DNA from: Oxyruncus cristatus
Taxonomy: Eukaryota; Chordata; Aves; Passeriformes; Cotingidae
Length of the DNA: 64,000 nt
Reading direction: 5' to 3'
Assembly: GCA_013399855.1 (NCBI GenBank)
Contig: VXAY01004752.1
Location: forward strand, 569,193 to 633,192
Position numbers and translations under genes: made by a program. The notes under the pieces were generated by a model. It had not been told where the DNA came from and did not search any database. It worked only from the letters and a program-made list of their open reading frames with translations. Shown here piece after piece: positions 39,279 to 50,665 of the stretch. The first letter of the stretch is position 1. Each line of letters opens with the position of its first letter.

Positions 39279-39989
39279 AGTCTAAATAGCCCCTGAATCA
39301 CACCTGCAGCTTCCACTGCACATGAAACTCATGTGGATCAGCACATAAATAGGGATAAAAATTTCCATTCCCAGCCCTGTATTATTGGTGTTCACAGAAA
39401 GGTTTCCAGGAGTGGGATCAGGTTTATGTTCAGCCATTGGTGTGGACGGCTGGAAAGTTGATCTCTGGGGTTGCAGCAGCCTGGATTTGGTACTCCAGGA
39501 GGGGAATAAACCCCAGGCAAGGAGAAAAACTGTCCCAGCTCCAGGGTTAGGATTAAGCAGGTATGACCTGGGTGGGTGCAAACGTTTCTGGCTGGAAAGT
39601 CTCCAGCTGGCAGGTGAGTGAGGGTCTCAAGCAGCCACCAAGTGGAGAGAGCAGAAGAAAGAGCTGTGTTTCAAAATTAGATTTGATAAATAAACTACAG
39701 GAAAAATAAGATGTGTCGGGACCCTCTCACCCTGTGTTTCAGAGGTTCAGTGTCTAAAACAGATCAGGCTAAAAGAGATTTGCTTTTTCTTATACCATTT
39801 GGGCATCATTTGGACCTCCTGTTGTCTAATTCTCCACCGTGGCATATAATTGTCTTGATCCCCAGTAACATCTAAAATTTAGAGAGGAGAATTGCATTAA
39901 AAAATAAGTGGAAGAGCTGAAAGGATAAAATACTTCCAAAAACCCCAGCAGCAGCTTAAAGATATGGTACAGGCTCCAGCTTAACATGT
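39279..39989. other. intergenic sequence, nothing recognised
   Basis: This is unique-looking sequence between the CR1 3' fragment and the older LINE relic. I see no exon, RNA gene or repeat family that I can name. Confidence 0.5.
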
Positions 39990-41110
39990 AACACTCCTTA
40001 GTAAAGACCCTGCAGGATTTTTTAAAAGCAAAGAAGTTAAGTAGCAGAGTGAGGAGGGCTATTAGGAACAAAAAAGATAGCTGTCAAAAATGAGGAAAAT
40101 AGAATATAGCATAAACACTGGCAAATATAAAACCACAATAAGGCAAGTGGAAAAGATATTGCAGAGCAGTTTGCCAGAGGCGTAAAAAAAGCACATAAAA
40201 ACGTAGAAGAGACAGAAAGTCAACGAGGGACTCACTGGGACCAGCAAAGAGTGAAAGTGAGGAAGAAGTTTTGGTTGAAATTAAATGCTGGTGGGTCAAG
40301 TAAATGAGCTCCACATGTGTCTGCACCAGGAGCTGGAGCTGGAGATTCCCACACCAAAACCTTCATTAGAGTTATCAAACTCTTCAGTGAGTCTGATAAG
40401 CTTCTTGAATACAAAGTCTTAAATCAACAGCAAAGATTTTGGAATAAAGAGGTAAATCGAGAGAGGAGCAAATTTCCAGGGTGAGATGTCACTGGCCCAA
40501 GTCTTGGAAAGAGATTCAAATATAATTCTATGAATGATTGTATCTGAATAATTATATTTTACAAAACATTGTATTTGCATAAATACAGTATTATCTATTT
40601 GTATAATGATATAAAGGATTGTATTTGTCCACAGGATGAGAAATAACAAATTTGCCACTGAAAAACAAGCCTAAAAGCTTAAACTTTAAGATTTTAAGTC
40701 TGAGTGGAAAATACAATCAAGTTCAGGTAAATATGGATACCTGGGATGCACTGGGAAGATCTGATACAGCAGGGAAAGAGCAATAAGAGGCTTTTGCAGA
40801 AAGAAGTCAAAGTTTATAACACATTCACACCCCCTGAAGCAGACAATGAATATGTTGGAGAAGGTGATTGCATGTGTATCACATTCCTGGGGTTCAGGAA
40901 AGCTTTGCCACTGTAAGAGCTGTCAAAGAGATAAAAGTAGCGTGAGATAAAGAAAGGCCTTCATGGATTAGCAGCTGAGTGCAACAGAAACCAAAGGCTA
41001 GAGGTAAGTTCTCATTTTCACAGCGGGGAGAGGCTGTTGCTGGGGTTTTGTGGTGTCGTGCAGCCCTGGCCAGGCTGCTGAATTCTAATGGGAAAGGTTG
41101 CTGACAAGCC
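39990..41110 (+). mobile_element. ancient LINE (CR1/L3-like) ORF2 relic, heavily decayed
   Basis: The A-rich stretch 39990-40230 resembles the part of old CR1/L3 ORF2 between the endonuclease and the reverse transcriptase. It carries blocks such as 'gaggagggctattaggaac' and 'aggcaagtggaaaag'. Near 40895 'ttcaggaaagctttgccact' resembles the reverse-transcriptase F-x-KAFDTV coding block. At 41006-41075 'ttctcattttcacagcgggg' and the following G/T-rich part resemble the block that precedes the catalytic region. Order and strand agree across about 1.1 kb. The reading frame is destroyed by many stops and indels. An AT-rich part (40515-40630) with three copies of attgtat(t/c)tg may be a later expansion. 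The call rests on remembered family patterns, not on an alignment. Confidence 0.5.
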
Positions 41111-42740
41111 AAAAATTTTAAGCTGACTGCAAGGACCCAGCAAGAAAATGTCCAAGTACATATAAGATGACCTTAGCCATATCTGTCTAATGGCTGGCTC
41201 TAATTGAGCCATTATCCTTCCAGAAAGGCATCCTGAGGTTTTACAGGCACTACAGGTCCTTCTCTCCAAAGATCAGCTCAGAGAACAATCTAAGTCTAAA
41301 GCACAAGTAAAAATGTGCCAAGATGTTTCTGTGTGTCTTTTCCAGCAACATGGGTTATCCCAGAGGAACGGTCTGTATCACTTTTTCTATGCCCCATGTC
41401 TCACCCACCTTCCCTGGCACACCAGCACTGTGCACTCACTTCACAGCTTGATTCCTGAAGGACTTGTGATAGCTAAGGGGGAATAAACACCTTTTGTATG
41501 TGTCCACCAAAATCAGAAGCACTGCCATCCCAGATCTCAGTGTTGCCTTTATTGCACTCTTCCCAGGAGGATCCATCCAGAGTTCCAACCCCTGGCAGGG
41601 TCCTGCAGCCCAGAGCCAACTCCCCTCTTAAATCACCAAATCCCTTTTTGCTGACTCCTCTCTCCTGCCCCAGTTGCCCATCTGGGAATGGAATTTCTCT
41701 CCCCAAGGCTCATCCCTTCTTCCTAATAAATTTTGTCTCCATTTGAAAGTCAACACTAACACAATGATGGGAGGCAGGGGACGGGGACAATTTCAATAAT
41801 TTACTTGCACCTGATTTAGGGGAAATCCTGTTACTCTGACCTTTATTCCAGCAGACAAAGCTGGTGAGGCTGATTCCCTGGGCTTGGACCACATTATACC
41901 CCTGCAGGAACTATCCATGGCAATGATGGTCCCCATCCCCCAGGAGAGCAGCTCCGAGAGCAGATGGCTGGGTCCCCATCCACAAAGAGATATCCAGCCA
42001 TCCCATAAATCAACCAGACTTCCCCTAGTCAAACATAATGGAAACACCCAAACCATTGCAGGATATGAAAGGAGCGCTGATATCCAAGCACTGAAGCTGT
42101 GGAAAAGCCCAGATCCATGGTCTCAGCCTGGCTCTGGTGTGAAAGGCTCCCACGGCAAGGGCTCATCACTTGATTGCACCGATCCCTGAAAGCCTCCTCT
42201 AGCTGCTGGCATCACGCAACCAATATTTATTAACAAAGGAATACACTTTTCAGGGAATGCACAGAGAATTTCAGGATGATGGGAGTCCCACTGCTGTTTG
42301 AGCAGCGTGACCCTGAGTCCCAAAACATCCCAGATTTGCAGGCACCAAAGTATTTCACCCACCAGCAAAGCGTGAACACCCACAAAGCCACTTCACTTCA
42401 AACATCACTTTCACATCTTTCCGCTACGGAGAATGAAATGCATTCTAGAAATTACTGCATAATAGAAAGGAGAGATGGTCTCCTGGCCCCCATTCAGGCA
42501 GCAGATAATCAGTGGGTTACAGAAACCTCCTCCACATCTCCAGTATGATCCAGCCTGTGCTGTTTCCCAAGCAGGATTCAACTCCACGGCCAAAAGTCAG
42601 TGGAGGCCCATCACCTTGTCTCCCCAGACTCCTCATCGCTGCCTTTTGCAATCTTTGCAGCACTGATATATATGATACAAATATATGGAAGAGAAGGAAA
42701 CACTGTTTTGCCAAGGATTCGATGGGACCTTGTGTTCTTT
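41111..42740. other. intergenic sequence, nothing recognised
   Basis: This is unique-looking sequence. An AATAAA hexamer occurs near 41723, but no upstream exon is evident, so I do not call a transcript end. The open frames are short and overlap on both strands. Confidence 0.5.
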
Positions 42741-42960
42741 GAGGAGGTTTTTTACAATGAGGGTGGTGGAATATTGAACAAGTTGACCGGAGAGGTGGTG
42801 GATGACCAATCACTGAAAACATTCAAGGCCAGGTCGGACAGGGCTCTGAGCAACCTGATCTAGTTGAAAATGTCCGTGCTTGTTGGAGGGGGGTTGGACA
42901 GATGACCTTTAAATGTCCCTCTAAACCCAAACTACTCTATGACTCTGTGCTGTGATTCTG
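42741..42960 (+). mobile_element. CR1 LINE 3' fragment (diverged)
   Basis: This is a sense-orientation CR1 3' end. It runs from 'gaggttttttacaatgaggg' through 'gagaggtggtggatg', 'acattcaaggccaggtcgga' and 'gagcaacctgatctagttg' to 'ctctatgactctg...gtgattctg'. The variant 'ctgatctagttgaaaatgtc' marks a different subfamily from the 39 kb copy. The internal 'cactggcacaggttgccc' block is mutated. Confidence 0.92.
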
Positions 42961-43239
42961 GTCTGTGGTTAATAACAACCTGGGAGTTCAGACTTCAGGG
43001 CCAGCAGGACCTGGCAATTCATCAGTTTGCTCCTCTTCTTAGGGTAAGGAGGTGCCAGGTCATATCTGGATATGTTAAAAGCACCACTTGGCCTCCAAAG
43101 TATATACACACCAGTAAAGCCTTATAACCACCTCCCAGCATTTGACATTCTTTTCACTGCTATAATTTACTAAATGCATTGCCAGGTGCTCCTGGCAGCT
43201 TTCCAGGCTGCCTTCAGCTGGAATATGGATGAACTCAGG

Positions 43240-43273
43240 AAAAAAAAAAAGAAAAGAAAAAAAAAAAAGAAAG
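43240..43273. repeat. A-rich simple repeat (A)n with G interruptions
   Basis: A run of A broken by isolated G residues extends for more than 30 bp. It is purine-only and is followed by further A/G-rich sequence to about 43345. No retroposon was recognised beside it. Confidence 0.8.
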
Positions 43274-43429
43274 GCTGTTGCTGCCCCTGAAACCTTGAAA
43301 CCTGAGCAAGAGGAAAAAAAATGAGGGGGAAAGGGGGGGAAAAGCCACAACAAAAAACAGTGACCACCATCCGTGCACAGATGTCAGCAGGATGTAGCAA
43401 GAGGAACAACATCCTGTGACATCCTGTTA

Positions 43430-43670
43430 AATGAACGCGCAACGGCAGCTCCCGAAATCCCGAAATCCCGAGTGCTGCCTTCCTGCCGGCCGTGGGAGCA
43501 TTTGCTTTACGGATGGGTTTAGGCGGTCACTTCTCCTCCGGCTGCTCGCTCTGGGTAATTAGTCAGTCGTTATCTCTGCGAGCTGAAAGGCTCTCTGTTT
43601 TTGGGAGCGGCTGAGGTTCCCGTCCCGTTGTCATTATTACGGGCCCTTTAGCAGACGGGCGGCTCAAACT
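43430..43670. promoter_or_regulatory. CpG-rich patch upstream of PELI2, candidate regulatory element
   Basis: I count about 20 CpG dinucleotides by eye in roughly 240 bp, while the flanks are CpG-poor. The patch includes a short tandem repeat of cccgaaatc (43451-43470) and a TAATTAG homeodomain-type core near 43555. It has no CR1 similarity and no plausible exon. An orphan CpG island, an enhancer, or the start of an unannotated non-coding RNA are all possible. Confidence 0.4.
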
Positions 43671-44263
43671 GTATTTCACAGCAACAAGGTGATGGCTGAG
43701 AAACACAGTTCTGATGGGCCCCTGACCGCTGCTGGAACCCTTCGGAGATGGAGAAGCCTTGTACCTCATCAGATAATGTCTTTCCTCAACAAAGGAGCTG
43801 AGTTATCTTGGAAGAGGTTGGGAGCTCTCTGCTTTTTTTGGACAGGGAAAAGGCGCTCACGCTGCCGAGTTGTGTTAAAAGAGGCAAGAATTTGTGTGGA
43901 AACACGAGAAGAATCTATGAGAAGATCGCGAGGCATTTTTTCTGAACGAAAAGAGCACGCACATACCTGCTGTCGCCATTAAGAGGGAGAAGATGAATGA
44001 GGAAAGCCTAAGAGCTGAAAGAAAATCAACATGAATTCATTGCTAAGGGTTAGGTATCATATATATAGTGTACATCCAACTCCAGCAGCAGAAAATGCAT
44101 TATTGAAGGAATAGAAAGGACAGGAAACCACTTGCTGATAAAAATCGTCATCTGCCTTCTGGAACGAAGAACTCCTCAGTTCAGATGTTTTAGTCAAATC
44201 AAAGCAGCCAGGAGAGCAAAAGCAACCATATAAATCCACATCTGGAACTGCAGAGCTGGTGGC

Positions 44264-44467
44264 AAAATCACAGGATCACAGAATGGTTTGGATTGGAAGG
44301 GACCTTAAAGCCCATCCAGTTCCACCCCCTGCCATGGGCAGGGACACCTTCCACTAGCCCAGGTTGCTCCAAGCCCCGTCCAACCTGGCCTGGAACACTT
44401 CCAGGGATCCAGGGGCAGCCACAGCTTCTCTGGGCAACCTGTGCCAGGGCCTCACTGCCCTCATTGA
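44264..44467 (-). mobile_element. CR1 LINE 3' fragment
   Basis: This antisense copy is well preserved. It carries 'atcacagaatggtttgg', 'ttggaagggaccttaaag', 'ccatgggcagggacacc', 'ggttgctccaagcccc', 'cttccagggatcc', 'cacagcttctctgggc' and 'cctgtgccagggcctcac'. It is 5'-truncated at the position where the usual block encodes 'tttacaatgaggg'. Confidence 0.96.
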
Positions 44468-47400
44468 CTCCATAGGTGAAGTGTAGGGTCTTACAACTCC
44501 AGTTCTCCACAGGACAAAAGCAGAGCAAGGTGGTCCAGTGGCCACATTCACACCCCCCTGCCAAGCTTGATCGTACAACAAACATCTCAAAGAGACCCAT
44601 CCCATGTTCTTCTTCGTGGGCTGTTAAACCCACTGGTTTCCACGCACACGTTGAAGCCCGTGGTAGGAACACGCTGACATCTTTATGAGGAAGAACAGGC
44701 TGTGACAGCCCTGCGTGAGAGCGGGAAGTTATCCTGTGTTTTGTTCGCCTGATTTTCGGGAACAGATGGGAACAGAGCCATAGGAAGGCTCCTCGTTCAA
44801 GAACCGGCCCAACTTGCAACTCATTAGCGAGGCCCTACACGGCTAAACCCTCTGCTTGTCCCATCTGCAGCAGCCAAGGCCTCGGTGACCTCAACCCCCC
44901 CACCTGGGACCCCTAACCCTGCCGTGGCCACTGATAAATCTTCGCGTTTGAGACTCCCCGAGCCGATCGATGATTTCGGGATGCAGATGGAGCATATGGA
45001 GACTACAGCAAGCAACACAAAGGCAGAAGCCACGGGCCATTTCCATGATCAGAAAGAGAAAGAGTTGCTGATTATGCAAAGGTCATTGACTGAGCGTGGT
45101 GCTACATTTAAATATTTCAGCGTGTCTTTGCCTGGGTCCCCTCAGAAATGTTGTGTAAATGCTTCTCTGTTTTGGGGGAGATAAGGGAAACACAGAAAAA
45201 GTGCAGATGTCTCTGTTTCATGCCACATGAGAACTTTAAAGCAGGCTCAAGCATCTCGGGGGCTTTGGGTTTCTTTTTTTTCTCCTCCCTGTAGTTATTT
45301 ATTCATGCTCTGACTCCTGGTCGCTCCACACAGTTTCCAGTTTCTACCTCCCAAAATTCTCATCATCCCTCTGCCTCAGTGATGGATGCAGCAATGGCAG
45401 CTTGGTGCTGCAGGGTGTCACCTCCACCCCAGCCACCCTGTCACCTCCTCTGCGCCCACAGGGCTTGGCTGACGTGGTCAAGGCGAAGGAGACAAAGTTT
45501 GACTCTTGTTTTTTTCCCCTCCTCCTCTTTGCAAATGTGTAACAGTGAGAAGGGACATTGTCCTGAGGTCCGTGGGAAGCACAAAGCGAAGGCTGTGCTG
45601 ACCTCCTTATAAAAATTCAAGCCTGTCTTCGTTTTCCCTGGAGGTTTTGATGGTTTGCACACACGTATCTTTGTCCTCCTCCCTTCAGCCCCAGCGCTGG
45701 CCAGTCCAACACCCCGGCCCTGCTGCCCACACCAGCAAATCGGGACATACCCCGTCAAAAATCTGACAATGAAGGACAAATTTTGAAAGTTCTTTCTTGG
45801 AGGAAACCCTTGCTTTTATTCCCAGGGATGCTGCCAGTTCACTTCAATGAAGCTCAGTTGCCAGCGCTGACAACTCAGCTTTTCCCAGAATCAAGCCCTG
45901 GAAGCCTCTCTGGCCAGTCCCTCATCACGGCAGGCGAAGGGAAGGGTGGGGTGCTGGATGTGTAATTTGGAGATTTTCGTTTAAGTATGTTCTCTGTGAC
46001 CACTGAGAACCCCCGGCTGGAGCCTGTGATTTTTAAAAAGGATTAGTGCTGTGGGAGCCTTCACCCAGACGCCCCCCCCAAAGAGGTTTTGACCTGGTTG
46101 TGTGCTGATCACTTTGCCCTCCTAAACCTACCGCTTCAAATCCCTATTGCTTTTCTATTTCCAGCCCGATTGGTTTGGGGGTTTTAACCCCTTTCAGGCA
46201 TTTAAATACTGATTTCACTACTGGTATTAAATTTTTTTTAAAGAGCTCTTGATCTAACAACCTGACACTTACAATTTTTTACATATTATATTTACATAGA
46301 TATAAAATATATATATTTTTTGTAATGCTTAGATGTTATTTTTTATTGGGAGGATGGATGCCAACAGTCACACAGCGTAATCCATGTTCATGGGAAGAGA
46401 CTGAGCTTCATGCTGGGATGTGTATTCACCTCTTCCTATCTCCCAGAGCATTTTTGGATTCATGCAGGTTCATTCTGCTCTGCTCCTCTCTGAATATTTA
46501 GGATTTAAGCAATATTTGGGAGTGGAAAGTTACAACGTGGGTAAATACATGGGATGCTGCGGGCTTCTCCCCTTCCCCACAAGCAGGATTGAGGCCAAGG
46601 AGCTCCTTCCTGCCAAAAAACAGGGAGAATAATCCTGTCACAAGCCATTAATATGGAGCTGCATTGGCCCTTGGCAGCAAACCACCAAACCCACAACGTT
46701 GTGTTTAATTTGCTGTTAGAGGACAGGCTGAGTCTTCTTCACTCGATTATACCGAGAAGATATTTCAGCACCCAGACCCGGAAAGAGGCCACGGCTCAGC
46801 TCTCCATGACTCCACATCTCCATCCCACCCACTGCCACTCTAAAGGAATTTTCAGGAGCTCCTGTTTGCTGGGATGGCCCACGTGCAATAAATCCCAGGG
46901 CTTTCCATTCACATCATCACTGCTGTGGGAAGCAGGAGTTGTTTCATCCCCCACCTCCACCCCACCAGCACCAAGAGCCAGCCAAGCCTTGGCACCCGTT
47001 TTGGTCCCCTGTGCACAGCAAAGTAGCAAGAACAAGCAGAAGCAACCTCATTTTTGCCCCAGAATAAGAGCCAGGTTGGATTTTTTACTTCCCACACAGT
47101 TTCTTCCTTCCCTTCCCACCCCAGCCCACGTGTCCCTGTGCAAGCTGGGCTCCCTGACAGTGCTGGGCTTTGACTGGTGACTTCCTGCCTTCCCTGGCTT
47201 CCCACTGGACACAAAGCCTTCCCCCATCATCCAGGATGTTGTTTTCTATTTTTACTCAAATATCCCTCTAAGTTTTTGACATTTTTATGGCAGCAGCCTG
47301 GAGAAAACAGATTATCCCACCAATGGTACTCTGTGGCTCCAGTCCTTGGTTAAGAAGATAAAACTTCTTTTCAGGGTTCATCACATTCCTGAACTGTCTG

Positions 47401-47699
47401 TAAATCCTAACTCACAAAATTGGGAATAAAATGCCCGCAAGCTTTTGTTCCATAGTATTTTATGATTAGTCATCATATTCTTCATGTAGATGGGAAACAA
47501 CGAGCAAGGAATGTCCCTCGTTTTGACACGGATAGCCTGGGAGCCAACTTTTATCTCAGATCCTTGAATATTTCTTGGCTTCCTCAAGTCCCATCAGAGC
47601 TTGGAAGCTGTTGGGGACGTGAAAAATGGGGCACAAGGATGCGCTGAGGCCTTTTACAAACTGCAGTCACTGACGCAGGGACCACTGCTGGTATTTTGT
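44468..47699. other. intergenic sequence, nothing recognised
   Basis: About 3.2 kb lies between two CR1 fragments without a recognisable gene or repeat. An AT-rich patch with an alternating TA run lies at 46280-46325. The open frames are short and lack domains I know. Confidence 0.5.
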
Positions 47700-47890
47700 C
47701 ACAGAATCACGGAGTGGTTTGGCTTGGAAGGGACCTCAAAGATCATCTCGTTCCAACCCTCTGCCATGGGCAGGGTCACCTTCCACCAGCCCAGGTTGCT
47801 CCAAGCCCCGTCCAACCTGGCCTTGGGTACTTCCAGGGATGGGGCAGCCACAGCTTCTCCGGGTGACCCGTTCCAACCTTGTCCTCATTC
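47700..47890 (-). mobile_element. CR1 LINE 3' fragment
   Basis: This is an antisense CR1 3' end: 'cacagaatcacggagtgg', 'ttggaagggacctcaaag', 'ccatgggcagggtcacc', 'ggttgctccaagccccg', 'ggccttgggtacttcc' and 'cacagcttctccggg'. The 'ccttggg' variant is shared with the copy at 49495, which suggests the same source subfamily. Confidence 0.95.
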
Positions 47891-49071
47891 GTGCAGAATC
47901 TGAGCTTGATATTTATTTCTTTTGGTTCTGTAACAGCAGGGCCTAATCCTGCTTTTTTTTCTTTTTTTGCCCATATTTTCTGCCAAACAAACTCGCTCTA
48001 AGGTCCCACTTTTCCTCTGTTTCCAACACCTGGAGATGTGCAGAACAACCACCGCCTTGGGAATGTTTTGAAGCCACAAGAGGAGAAACTCCAGAGCGGC
48101 TGCAGGGAGAACGCTCCCACGTTCCTGGGATTCCTCTTCCAACGCTCCACAGACAGACTCACGGTTTTATTTGCAAAAACGGGAAAGCTTCCAAATCCCA
48201 GCCTGTGAAGCCTTTCACGGAGAAGAAATAATAAAGCAACAGAGGAAGATCACGTTTTTCCCCGCTGTGGAGCGAGAGACTCTTGCAAAGAAGTGAAGCC
48301 CCTGGAGCTGTGCCCCTGTGAAGGACAACGTGCTGCGAGTGTTCACCGCTGATGTGATGCCCAGGAAGCATGTGGGGCCCAAGATTTCAGCTTGCAAGCA
48401 CAGCTCTGGGTTGTGTCTCCAGGGATAACGTGCTCTTCATCCGCAGGAAAACTCAAGGCAGGAATAAACAAGGTTTGCTGGGAGCCCTCACAAAGCAGGG
48501 TCCCTCAGGAGAGCTTTTGAACCTTTTTTTCTCTTGTGGTGGAGCCTCCAGTGTGGAGCAGTTGCTCAATCCCATATACCTGGATGACAGTCTCTGGGAT
48601 TTCCCCCCGTTTTCCCAGCAAGTAGAAAAAAGAAAAGAGGAAAAAAGAAGTGTTTTCTGCTGGATGAGGGTAGGACACAGGTAACCCCTCACACCTGCAA
48701 GCAAGCCAGTGTGGGCAAGCACGTCCACTCAGTGTTCGATGCCTTGATGCCAACACTCTGACTGATGTGAGCAGCAGTGGAGGAACTCCTGTTAGTGGTG
48801 TAAATTTGCCACAGGGTTTAGGCTCAGGGTTTTGTAGCAGAGATTTGACTTTTGCTCCCTATCGTCCTGCTGGAGCTCAGAAAAACCATTGACCTTGAGA
48901 GCTCAGTTACTCTTCTCTCTGAGTTCTCCACTTTGTCTTGGTCAGTTGCTGTCAGTGACACCAACAGAAGAGGGGGAAAAAAAGCTGAACCCATGGATAT
49001 TACACTGTTTTAACCTAATTTTGCACATCCCGAGCGCTCATTCTGCTGGCCAGGGAGGCAAATGAACTCTA
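47891..49071. other. intergenic sequence, nothing recognised
   Basis: This is unique-looking sequence between a CR1 fragment and the tandem duplication. No exon, RNA gene or repeat could be supported. Confidence 0.5.
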
Positions 49072-49223
49072 CCTTTCCTCTGATCTCCACCTTGCTGCAA
49101 ACTCTTAGACCCAGGGGTGACAACTCCTCACCCAAAGNGCCTTTCCTCTGATCTCCACCTTGTTGCCACTTTTCCTGGAGCTGCAAACTCTTAGGCCCGG
49201 GGGTGACAACTCCTCACCCAAAG
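49072..49223. repeat. two-copy tandem duplication joined by a single N
   Basis: The copy at 49072-49137 (66 bp) is repeated at 49140-49223 (84 bp). The second copy has one extra 18-bp block, ttgccacttttcctggag, and a few substitutions such as ttagaccc to ttaggccc. A single N at 49138 marks the junction. It may be a real duplication, or two haplotypes placed side by side by the assembler. Confidence 0.85.
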
Positions 49224-49494
49224 TAAGGGAGATGGGTGGCACTGATGGACCACCTGTCTTTCAAAGACAGGGTGGTCACAGAGGGGCTGAGGCAGGTCTG
49301 TCTGTTGGGCTGTGCAGCCTCACCACATATAAGCAATTATTGTTGGTGCAGAGAGGGCTGACAGACCCTGTTTTGCAAAGGCTGAAGTGTTGACACTTCA
49401 CAGCAAGGTGCGTCTCATGTTACTGGGAAAGAAGGAACTGCTCTGGTAAATTCACAGGGTTTCCCTGCTAGACCTTCCCATTGCTCTAACCCAA

Positions 49495-49688
49495 AATCAC
49501 AGGGTGGTTTGTGTTGGAAGAGATCACAAAGATCATCCAGTTTCACCCCCTGCCATGGGCAGGGACACCTTCTACTAGCCCAGGTTGCTCCAAGCCCCGT
49601 CCAACCTGGCCTTGGGCACTTCCAGGGATGGGGCAGCCACAGCTTCTCTGTGCAAACTTAGCCATTGTCCCACCACCCTCACAGAGAA
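49495..49688 (-). mobile_element. CR1 LINE 3' fragment
   Basis: This antisense copy has 'gtgttggaagagatcacaaa', 'ccatgggcagggacacc', 'ggttgctccaagccccg', 'ggccttgggcacttcc' and 'cacagcttctctgtgc', and ends near 'ccaccctcacagagaat'. The first half is more diverged than the second. It resembles the copy at 47700. Confidence 0.95.
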
Positions 49689-50465
49689 TAACCTGGGTCT
49701 GGAGCTGGTCCCCTGTCACCATCCTGCCAAGCACCAAAACACTCCCATCACCTCTTGGTTGTCATCTTTGCTGTTTGAACACAGACAGTGTAGAAAGGAT
49801 AAAGACTGGTGCTTACAGGTCTCCCAGCCACCCATGTGCCTGTCTCCCATGGGAAAACTTCAGTGCCTCAGACAGCTTCCCTTCCTGGGTGTATCTGCTG
49901 CTTTTGCTTTTGCTTTGAATTTGAGCTGCCTGACAAGCAGCACCACTGGATCCCCCCCGCTTTCAGAGTGAAATCCTTGCCGTGGCAGCCAAGCCCTGCT
50001 GAAGATGTTATCAGGAAAAGGAATTATTTGCTACTGGAGAATGTACTTGTGCCTCACAACTATGGGGCTGCACAAATATGTGGAGTGTTGTCGATAACTC
50101 ACCAAGGGAAGTCTGGAAAACGGATTCTGCAACAAAATAATTCTGCTTGTAGACTCTTATTTTATGTGTTTCTGTTTCCTTCCTTCTTCCCCCAGCTCCT
50201 TTTCTATTTACATCTAAAAGGGGTCTTTGTTTTCTCTGAGTTAATATTTAGTCACTTGTTCCTGGTTCAAGCCTCCTAGCTCAGTTTCTCAGAGCAGACA
50301 CATTCCCAGGGGAGGGCAGGGTCTGAGCAGGACATGGATCCGGTGCCACGCAGCTCCTCCAGGTATTCACGGTCCACACTGGAAATGGCTTTTACATATG
50401 GATTTGCAACTGAGTGACGCAAACTTGCTAATTAGGAGCACCCAGAAATGAATACCACATCCTAT
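49689..50465. other. intergenic sequence, nothing recognised
   Basis: Unique-looking sequence between two CR1 fragments of different subfamilies. No supported gene. Confidence 0.5.
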
Positions 50466-50665
50466 ATCACAGAACCACGGGATCACTGCGTTTGGAAAAG
50501 GCCTCCAAGGTCATCGAGTCCAACCTGTGGCCGATCCCCACCTTGTCAACCAGACCAGAGCGCTGAGTGCTCACGTTCCTGAACACCTCTGGGGGTGGTG
50601 ACTCCACCACCTCCATGGGCAGCACGTGTTTAACAACCCTTTCCATGAAGAAATTCCTCTGTATT
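50466..50665 (-). mobile_element. CR1 LINE 3' fragment of another subfamily
   Basis: This antisense copy carries 'atcacagaaccacgggatca', 'aaggtcatcgagtccaacc', 'gggtggtgactccaccacc', 'tccatgggcagcac' and 'aacaaccctttccatgaag'. That order is typical of the CR1 subfamilies whose 3' region contains the 'gatggtgactccaccac' block. It is distinct from the 'ccatgggcagggacacc' type that dominates this window. Confidence 0.88.

Noticed and set aside
40062..40326. Hydrophobic minus-strand frames that look like membrane proteins
   Set aside because: Their Phe/Leu/Tyr-rich composition arises from reading the complement of an A-rich LINE relic.
44268..44819. 183-codon minus-strand open frame
   Set aside because: Its C-terminal part is translated antisense CR1 sequence (44264-44467), and the rest has no recognisable domain.
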